Part shown: piece by piece, positions 56,981 through 64,000 of the stretch
How the letters are laid out: the number at the start of each line of letters is the position of its first letter
How positions within the stretch are numbered: the stretch's first letter is position 1
From: Fodinicola acaciae
GTDB lineage: Bacteria > Actinomycetota > Actinomycetes > Mycobacteriales > HKI-0501
Length of the DNA stretch: 64,000 nucleotides
Direction of reading: 5' to 3'
Assembly: GCF_010993745.1 (NCBI RefSeq)
Contig: NZ_WOTN01000002.1
Coordinates: 1,550,001-1,614,000 of the forward strand
Notes under the pieces: generated by a model
The model's input: only the letters and a program-made list of their open reading frames with translations
Told to the model about the DNA's origin: nothing
The model's database searches: none
Made by a program: the position numbers and the translations under genes

Positions 56981-57430
56981 ATGAGAAACGCGATCCGCGG
57001 CGCTGTCGTCGCCTTGCTGCTGCTGTCCGCAGCTGCCTGTGGCACGCCAAAACCGGTGGCGAAACCGACGCATTCGCCATCGCCATCGGCCACACCGTCC
57101 GCCACACCGTCGGCATCGCCGAGTCAGGCACCAACGGTCGCGGCCGACGGCACCAACGTACGTGCCTGCTATGACGGAAACTGCGAGATCAGGGTCTCCG
57201 GTTCGCTGCGGATCCCACTGCAGCCGCGGTTTCACGTCCGCCGGCTGTCGGTGTCGGCGTCCGGCGACCAGGTCGTCGTGACCTCCGAGCTGGACGGCGA
57301 CGGTGGCGGCGGCAGCCAGTGCAGCATCGGCGGCGGTGGCGAGTGCAGTTTTTCGTTCAACGGCCCGACGATAACCGTGCAGGCGTGGCCGGTTTCCGGC
57401 GGCGGCTCGATCCTGCGCATCACGAGCTGA
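56981..57430 (+). CDS. Putative lipoprotein
   Basis: About 149 residues. The signal peptide ends in the lipobox LSAAAC, followed by a Ser/Thr/Pro-rich linker (THSPSPSATPSATPSASPSQ) and a small beta-rich domain with four cysteines (VRACYDGNCEIRVSG, SQCS, GECSF). It is expected to be lipid-anchored outside the membrane. ATG at 56981 is preferred over 56960 for a standard signal peptide. Its end overlaps the convergent deacetylase gene by 11 bases. The function is unknown. Confidence 0.72.
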   Translation: MRNAIRGAVVALLLLSAAACGTPKPVAKPTHSPSPSATPSATPSASPSQAPTVAADGTNVRACYDGNCEIRVSGSLRIPLQPRFHVRRLSVSASGDQVVVTSELDGDGGGGSQCSIGGGGECSFSFNGPTITVQAWPVSGGGSILRITS

Positions 57431-58136
57431 GCGCGAGCAGCTCCGAGACCGTGACGAAGCGATAGCCGCGGGTTCGGAGCTGGTCGATGATCGGGCCCAG
57501 CGCGTCGCGAGTGACCTGCCGGTTCGCATACATGCCGTGCAGAATCACGATCGACCCGGGACGCACGTGCGAGACGACGTACGACGTCGTGGCGGCCGCG
57601 GTGCGGTCGACTTCGGGATAGCTGTTGGGCTCCACGTCCCACATGATCGTCTTTCGGTTGTGCTGGGCCAGATACCACGGCAACGCGATTCCCTTTTTGC
57701 CGTTCGGCGGTCGAAAGTCGATCTCGCCGCGAAAGCCGGTCTGTCGGATCAGCGCGTCCGTGCGGGTGATCTCCGACTCCACGAAACCCGGCGAGCAGAA
57801 GACCATCCGCTCGTGGGAGTACGTGTGGTTGCCGAGCTGGTGACCGGCCGCGGCGATCTGTCTGCCGAGCGCCGGATATTGCGCCAAGGCGCTGCCGATG
57901 AGGAAAAACGTGCCGTGCACGTGCTCGCGTGCCAGCGTCGCGAGCAGCTGCGACGTGCCGGCCGGATCCGGGCCGTCGTCGAAGGTCAACGCGACGACCT
58001 TCCGGCCGGTCTCCACTCGCGCGGTCAGGCCACCGAAAAACTGGAACGTACGCGAGTCGACCAATTTCAGGCCGCCATAACCCAACAAAAGCACGACGAC
58101 GATTGCCGAGGAGGCGATGATGAGCCAGCGTTTCAT
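57420..58136 (-). CDS. Membrane-anchored polysaccharide deacetylase (NodB homology)
   Basis: A 238-residue protein. An uncleaved N-terminal helix (about 5-22) anchors it. The NodB domain has motif 1 LTFDDGPDP with the metal and base aspartates, motif 2 HQLGNHTYSHERM with metal-binding histidines, and motif 3 FRPPNGKKG. Such enzymes remove acetyl groups from chitin or peptidoglycan sugars outside the membrane. ATG at 58136 begins the anchor. The longer reading overlaps the response regulator gene and is rejected. Confidence 0.9.
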   Translation of the reverse strand: MKRWLIIASSAIVVVLLLGYGGLKLVDSRTFQFFGGLTARVETGRKVVALTFDDGPDPAGTSQLLATLAREHVHGTFFLIGSALAQYPALGRQIAAAGHQLGNHTYSHERMVFCSPGFVESEITRTDALIRQTGFRGEIDFRPPNGKKGIALPWYLAQHNRKTIMWDVEPNSYPEVDRTAAATTSYVVSHVRPGSIVILHGMYANRQVTRDALGPIIDQLRTRGYRFVTVSELLALSS

Positions 58137-58195
58137 GGGTGCCAGCCTGCCGGGCCGCCGCGCTGACCGGAACCGGCGAAGGACGGAGGCCGCAG

Positions 58196-58798
58196 CTACG
58201 ACTTTGGGCCCATCTCGCGCGCGATGATGGCGGCCTGCGTACGGCTCGTCACGCCGAGCTTGGACAGCACATTGCTGACGTGGGTTTTGACCGTACGATG
58301 GGAAAGTTCGAGCGTGGACGCGATGTCCTGATTGGACAGTCCAGCGGCCAGCAGGTCGAGGACGTCGCGTTCGCGTCCGGTCAGCGCCGGCGTGACAGGC
58401 GATGGGTTGGCCAGCAACCGCGCGGCGGTCGGCGTGAGCGCGGTGACGCCGGCGTGCGCGGCGCGTACGGCCGCCGCCAGCTCCGCTCCGCTGGAGTCCT
58501 TGAGCGCGAATCCGGCGGCACCGGCGGCCAGCGCGCGGCGGATCTCGTGCGTGCGACCGACGGTGGTGAGCATGACGACCTTCGCCGGCACCTGCTTGAG
58601 CAGGTCGATGCCGCTCACATCCGGCAGATTCAGGTCGAGCAACACAACGTCCACCCGGTCCACCGGCCCGTCCCACTCCAGCAACGCCTTGCCGTCGGCG
58701 AGCTGTCCGACGACCTCGAGGTCCGGCTGGGCGGCCAGGATCAGCGCGATGCCTTCCCGCACCAGCGCGTGGTCGTCGACGACCAGGATCGAGATCAT
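58196..58798 (-). CDS. NarL/LuxR-type response regulator
   Basis: A 200-residue protein. The receiver domain has [14 protein letters not shown], phosphoacceptor Asp in [13 protein letters not shown] and Lys in FALKDSSG. The LuxR helix-turn-helix is [44 protein letters not shown] (ends quoted). Its start is 18 bases from the divergent histidine kinase start, so both promoters must overlap the partner gene or one is leaderless. Confidence 0.92.
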   Translation of the reverse strand: MISILVVDDHALVREGIALILAAQPDLEVVGQLADGKALLEWDGPVDRVDVVLLDLNLPDVSGIDLLKQVPAKVVMLTTVGRTHEIRRALAAGAAGFALKDSSGAELAAAVRAAHAGVTALTPTAARLLANPSPVTPALTGRERDVLDLLAAGLSNQDIASTLELSHRTVKTHVSNVLSKLGVTSRTQAAIIAREMGPKS

Positions 58799-58816
58799 CG
58801 CGGCAAGCGTACGTTG

Positions 58817-59857
58817 ATGCTGGTGTGGTTGCGGCGACACTGGCAGGTGTTGGTCGACGCCGCCTTCGTGATCGCGGTGGCGGCGTTGTTCGGCGTGTCC
58901 GGCGCGTGGCGGCCGTGGAATGGCTGGCTGGCCGCCGGCGTGGCGCTGTCGGCGCTGGAGATCGTGCCGCTGTTCGTACGCCGTCGAGCGCCGGCGGTCG
59001 TACTGTCCGTCGTCACCGCGGCGACCACCGCGCATCTGCTGATGGGGGCGTCGCGGACCATCGTCTACGTGCCGGCGCTGATCGCCATCTACGCCGCCGC
59101 CGTCAACGGGTCGCGTTGGGTGCGCTGGGGACTGTGCGCCGCCGCGATCGCGGTCATCGCGGTGGCCACCACGCCGCTGCGCGGTCTCGTCGAAGGTGCC
59201 GCGTTGGCGCTGGTCGTCGGCGGTGTCACCTGGCTGATGGGGGCCGAGCGGCGGCGGCACCTGGTCGAGCGGTCGGTGTTTCTCGCCGAGCGGACCCGCG
59301 CGCGTGAGCGTGAGCTGATCGCTCGGCGGCTGCACGACTCGCTCGCGCACACGATCACGGTGATGCTCATCCAGGCCGAGGCGATGCGTACGTCGGCGTC
59401 GGTCGACCGCCTGGACCAGCTGCTCGGCGCCGGCCGGCAGGCCCTGGACGAGGTCAGGGAAACGCTCGCTGACCTGCACGAACCCGACGTGCGACAGGCG
59501 CTGGACCGGCTGAGAAAGGCCGGCCTGGTGATCGATGACGTGGATGTCGACGGGTTGGCCGGCCGGATCGTCGTGGAGGCGGCGACGAACGCGTTGCGGC
59601 ATGCCGGGCCGGGAGCCGTTGTGACCGTACGCGTCGACGGTGAGCGCGTGGAGGTGCGCAACGGTCCCGGTCAGCCGGTGGACTTCGGACCCACGCCCGG
59701 CCTCGGCCTGCGCGGACTCGCCGCCGAGGTCGCCGAGTGCGGCGGGTCGCTGTCGTACGGTCCGGACGGCGACGGCTGGCTGGTCACCGCCTTCCTGCCG
59801 ACGGACGTCGCGGTCGTACCCTCGAGTGGTCGGCACAGAGAGGTAGGACGGTCATGA
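58817..59857 (+). CDS. Sensor histidine kinase (HisKA_3, NarX type)
   Basis: A 346-residue membrane kinase. About four membrane helices occupy residues 10-150, without a large extracellular domain. The dimerisation domain has the phosphohistidine in [20 protein letters not shown], and the ATPase domain has [11 protein letters not shown] and [12 protein letters not shown]. It phosphorylates the divergent NarL-type regulator. ATG at 58817 is chosen; the stop overlaps mnmA (ATGA), an unusual link to a tRNA-modification gene. Confidence 0.9.
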   Translation: MLVWLRRHWQVLVDAAFVIAVAALFGVSGAWRPWNGWLAAGVALSALEIVPLFVRRRAPAVVLSVVTAATTAHLLMGASRTIVYVPALIAIYAAAVNGSRWVRWGLCAAAIAVIAVATTPLRGLVEGAALALVVGGVTWLMGAERRRHLVERSVFLAERTRARERELIARRLHDSLAHTITVMLIQAEAMRTSASVDRLDQLLGAGRQALDEVRETLADLHEPDVRQALDRLRKAGLVIDDVDVDGLAGRIVVEAATNALRHAGPGAVVTVRVDGERVEVRNGPGQPVDFGPTPGLGLRGLAAEVAECGGSLSYGPDGDGWLVTAFLPTDVAVVPSSGRHREVGRS

Positions 59858-60942
59858 AGGTGCTCGCCGCGATGTCCGGCGGCGTCGACTCGGCGGTGGC
59901 CGCGGCGTTCGCGGCCGAGGCCGGCCACGACGTGACCGGCGTACACCTGGCGCTGGCCCGCAACCCGCAGACGCACCGCACCGGCGCGCGCGGCTGCTGC
60001 ACCAAGGAGGACGCGCACGACGCGCGCCGTGCCGCCGACGTGATCGGCATCCCGTTCTATGTGTGGGACCTGGCCGAGCGGTTCCACGAGGACGTGATCG
60101 AGGACTTCGTGGCCGAGTACGCGGCGGGCCGCACGCCCAACCCGTGCCTGCGGTGCAACGAGAAGATCAAGTTCACCGCGGTGCTCGATCGTGCGCTCGC
60201 GCTCGGCTTCGACGCGGTCGTCACCGGCCACCACGCCCGACTGTCCACTGTGGACGGTGTGGCCCAGCTGCGGCGCAGCGTCGACTTCGGCAAGGACCAG
60301 TCGTACGTGCTCGCTGTGTGCACGGCCGACCAGCTGCGGCACGCGATGTTTCCGCTCGGCGGCATCACCAAGGAGCAGGTGCGCGCCGAGGCGGCCGCGC
60401 GCGGCCTCGCGGTGGCCGACAAGCCGGACAGCCACGACATCTGCTTCGTCTCCGACGGCGACACGGCCGGGTTTCTTCGCAAGGCGCTGGGGTCTCGCGC
60501 CGGCGACATCGTCGACACGTCCGGCGAGGTCGTCGGCACGCACGACGGGGCGTACGCCTTCACCGTCGGCCAGCGCAAGGGCCTGCGGATCGGCCGGCCG
60601 GCCGAGGATGGCAAGCCGCGCTACGTACTCGACATCGAGCCGGTCACCAACACCGTGCACATCGGACCGGCCGACGCGCTGGACGTGACCGAGGTGCGCG
60701 CCGCGCGGCCGGTCTGGACCGCCGGTGCCGCGCCCGCGCTGCCACTGCGCTGCCAGGTGCAGCTGCGCGCGCACGGCACGCCGCTGGACGCCGTCGTACG
60801 CCTGGACGGCGCCGAGCTGGTCGCCGAGCTCGACGCGCCGACCCGCGGCGTCGCCGCTGGTCAGGCCCTGGTCGCATACCTGGACGACGTGGTGGTCGGC
60901 TCCGCCACCATCGTCCGCTCCGCCGCCCTCGCCTCCCGTTAG
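59854..60942 (+). CDS. mnmA: tRNA-specific 2-thiouridylase MnmA
   Basis: A 362-residue ATP-dependent enzyme that 2-thiolates wobble uridines of Glu, Lys and Gln tRNAs. The PP-loop is [15 protein letters not shown]. The first catalytic cysteine is in [13 protein letters not shown] and the second in [11 protein letters not shown] further motif, [11 protein letters not shown], is family-specific. ATG at 59854 overlaps the kinase stop and has GAGAGGTAGG upstream. A hairpin repeat follows the gene. Confidence 0.95.
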   Translation: MKVLAAMSGGVDSAVAAAFAAEAGHDVTGVHLALARNPQTHRTGARGCCTKEDAHDARRAADVIGIPFYVWDLAERFHEDVIEDFVAEYAAGRTPNPCLRCNEKIKFTAVLDRALALGFDAVVTGHHARLSTVDGVAQLRRSVDFGKDQSYVLAVCTADQLRHAMFPLGGITKEQVRAEAAARGLAVADKPDSHDICFVSDGDTAGFLRKALGSRAGDIVDTSGEVVGTHDGAYAFTVGQRKGLRIGRPAEDGKPRYVLDIEPVTNTVHIGPADALDVTEVRAARPVWTAGAAPALPLRCQVQLRAHGTPLDAVVRLDGAELVAELDAPTRGVAAGQALVAYLDDVVVGSATIVRSAALASR

Positions 60943-60946
60943 CGGC

Positions 60947-60993
60947 CGCATGGCCACCATGCTTGCGTTGGATGCACGCATGGTGGCCATGCG
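60947..60993. repeat. GCATGGCC-type hairpin repeat, copy after mnmA
   Basis: A 16-bp perfect outer stem (60947-60962 with 60978-60993) starts five bases after the mnmA stop and has partial pairing inside the 15-base loop. It lies between same-strand genes, in a terminator-like position. Confidence 0.75.
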
Positions 60994-61014
60994 ACCAACT
61001 GGCAGGATGAGCGT

Positions 61015-61371
61015 GTGACGGTTGCGGTGTTCAGGCATGCCGACCAGTTGGTGGTCGCGCTCGCCGGCTGGGACGCGTTCTACGGCCTGCGCCGGCGGAT
61101 CGCCGTGCCGGTCGAGACGGTCGGTGAGGTGCTGGTACGCCGCACGGAGTCGCTGGTCGCGGACCGGCCGGCTCTGCGCAGCCGCGGCGCGTACGTGCCG
61201 GGCGTGATGACCATCGGCACCTTCCGCCGGCTCTCCGACGGCGGCCGGCAGTTTTGGTGCGTACGTGACGCCGAGGAGGTCCTCACCGTCGAGCTGGCCG
61301 GCGCCGACTACGAGCGGCTCGTGCTGCAGGTGACCGATCCGTACGCGACCGCGCGCGAGCTGCCCGCATGA
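61015..61371 (+). CDS. Conserved hypothetical, PH-like protein
   Basis: A 118-residue protein with beta-rich sequence (VAVFRHADQLVVALAGWD, GVMTIGTFRRLSDGGRQFWC) and no membrane helix or signal. The pattern resembles bacterial PH-like domain proteins of unknown role. Its stop overlaps the start of the MetE-like gene by four bases, and it lies in the mnmA-ligA interval. Confidence 0.75.
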   Translation: MTVAVFRHADQLVVALAGWDAFYGLRRRIAVPVETVGEVLVRRTESLVADRPALRSRGAYVPGVMTIGTFRRLSDGGRQFWCVRDAEEVLTVELAGADYERLVLQVTDPYATARELPA

Positions 61372-62357
61372 CCGAGTGGCCGGCCGGTGCCGCGACCGGC
61401 GTGGGGTCGATGCCCGGTGACGACATCGTCGAGGCGATCGCGACCGTCTTCGGCGAGCTGCCCGACCTGCCGCACCTGCCGGAGCTGCCGGCACGCGGAG
61501 CCGGCGCCGACCTGGTCGGCCGTGGCGCCGGCATCCTGGTCGACCTGCCGGTCGAGCTGGCCGTCTCCGGCTGGCGGATGGCGTCGAAGGCCGGCCACGC
61601 CGCTCGGCGTACGGCTGACCTGCTGGAACGCGACCTGGACGCGCTGACCGACTATGCCGACGGCTATGCCGGTCTGCTGAAGATCCAGGTCGCCGGACCG
61701 TGGACGCTGGCCGGCGAGATCGAGCTGCGCAACGGCGAGCGCCTACTCACCGACCACGGCGCCACCGCGGACCTGGTCGCCTCGCTGGCTGAGGGTCTTT
61801 CCGACCATCTCGCCGAGCTGCGCCGCCGCGTGCCTGGCGCGACCTTCGTGACGCAGCTCGACGAGCCACTGGTGCCGGCGGTGCTGGCGGGGTCGCTGCG
61901 TACGGCCAGCGGCTATCGGACCGTCGCCGCCGTCGAGTCCGCGATCGTGGAGCGTGACCTGCGTACGGTGCTGGAGGCTGCCGGCGAGCTGACGGTCGTG
62001 CACTGTTGCGCCGCGGACGCGCCGTTGGCGTTGTTCCGGTCGGCTGGGGCTTCGGCGGTGTCGTTGGACCTGTCGCTGGTGTCGCAGGCCGACTATGACG
62101 ACCTGGCCGAGCACATCGACGCTGGCGGCGTGTTGGTCGCTGGCGTTGTGCCTGGCGGTGGGGGCGACGTGCCGTCGGTGGAGGAGGTGGCCGATCCGCT
62201 GCGGACGCTGGTCACCGGCCTCGGCTTCGCGCCGGAACGCGTACCGGCCGCCGTGACCCTGTCGCCGTCCTGTGGCCTGGCCGGTGCCACGTCGGCGTAC
62301 GCGCGCGCGGCTCTGCGACGCTGCACCGAGGCCGCCCACAAGCTTGCCTCCGGCTGA
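61368..62357 (+). CDS. MetE-like (B12-independent methionine synthase family) core protein
   Basis: A 329-residue protein resembling the C-terminal barrel of MetE but lacking the N-terminal half. It begins ATGVGSMPGDDIVEAI, carries LKIQVAGPWTLAGEIEL, and has VVHCCAADAPLALF with a zinc-type cysteine and TLSPSCGLAGAT near the end. Homologues sit between mnmA and ligA in mycobacteria, where their methyl acceptor is unknown. ATG at 61368 overlaps the preceding stop (ATGA). Confidence 0.88.
   Translation: MTEWPAGAATGVGSMPGDDIVEAIATVFGELPDLPHLPELPARGAGADLVGRGAGILVDLPVELAVSGWRMASKAGHAARRTADLLERDLDALTDYADGYAGLLKIQVAGPWTLAGEIELRNGERLLTDHGATADLVASLAEGLSDHLAELRRRVPGATFVTQLDEPLVPAVLAGSLRTASGYRTVAAVESAIVERDLRTVLEAAGELTVVHCCAADAPLALFRSAGASAVSLDLSLVSQADYDDLAEHIDAGGVLVAGVVPGGGGDVPSVEEVADPLRTLVTGLGFAPERVPAAVTLSPSCGLAGATSAYARAALRRCTEAAHKLASG

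Positions 62358-64000
<1,643 letters not shown>

Overview
The window is high-GC chromosomal DNA from an actinobacterium. Supporting markers are the N-terminus of an actinobacterial Kgd-type 2-oxoglutarate decarboxylase at the left edge, an XRE/DUF397 pair, a 13E12-type DUF222-HNH gene, an F420-type nitroreductase fold, an FprA ferredoxin reductase, an IdeR/DmdR iron box, and the order mnmA - MetE-like - ligA known from mycobacteria. The genus cannot be fixed from the sequence. No tRNA, rRNA, CRISPR array, complete insertion sequence or prophage was seen. Both edge genes (kgd at the left, ligA at the right) are cut by the window.

Layout. 1-8.4 kb: kgd (partial), a secreted GH25 muramidase, then a carbohydrate block of class III CoA-transferase, GH13 alpha-glucosidase, DeoR regulator and a large secreted GH31 enzyme. 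8.4-12.6 kb: AhpD-like protein, a 792-residue WXG100-like protein, type I IPP isomerase and a DedA membrane protein. 12.6-15.6 kb: an iron(III)-siderophore importer operon (two FecCD permeases and an ATPase) behind a near-consensus iron box. 15.6-17.6 kb: reductase and deaminase genes that look like the two halves of RibD, separated by a repeat element. 17.9-27.6 kb: GH2 beta-galactosidase translationally coupled to moeA, MaoC dehydratase, DUF3995, fprA, PPOX-fold protein, Gfo/Idh/MocA oxidoreductase and a TerD-vWA fusion. 27.8-36.3 kb: DUF222-HNH gene, a phthalate-decarboxylase-like gene facing a LysR regulator, YjbR-like protein, MFS/TetR pair, secreted DUF4185 protein and repeat element B. 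36.3-46 kb: lactate 2-monooxygenase-like enzyme, serine hydrolase, a 1137-residue secreted GH123/DUF4091-like protein, an atypical Ser/Thr kinase with an FHA partner, a SRPBCC protein and repeat element C. 46-53 kb: regulators (XRE-NB-ARC-TPR, AraC/GlxA type, XRE/DUF397), DJ-1 protein, nitroreductase and methyltransferase. 53-64 kb: isobutyryl-CoA mutase large subunit, ABC exporter, lipoprotein, polysaccharide deacetylase, a divergent two-component pair, mnmA, MetE-like protein and ligA.

The most unusual signal is a three-copy intergenic repeat (A about 16.58-16.81 kb, B about 35.91-36.15 kb, C about 45.68-45.93 kb). Each copy has, in the same order, a GGGTCC motif that could serve as a ribosome binding site, a start codon, a cysteine-rich 48-51 codon ORF ending near C-x-GC-D-Y, a spacer of 53-65 bp, and a 13-bp palindrome CTTGTTWAACAAG or a one-base variant. 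Copy B lies inside a longer element with inverted-repeat arms. Copy C sits in the loop of a second repeat, a GCATGGCCACC-type hairpin present at four loci. No function is known to me for this unit. Whether it encodes a protein or is a structured mobile repeat is left open.
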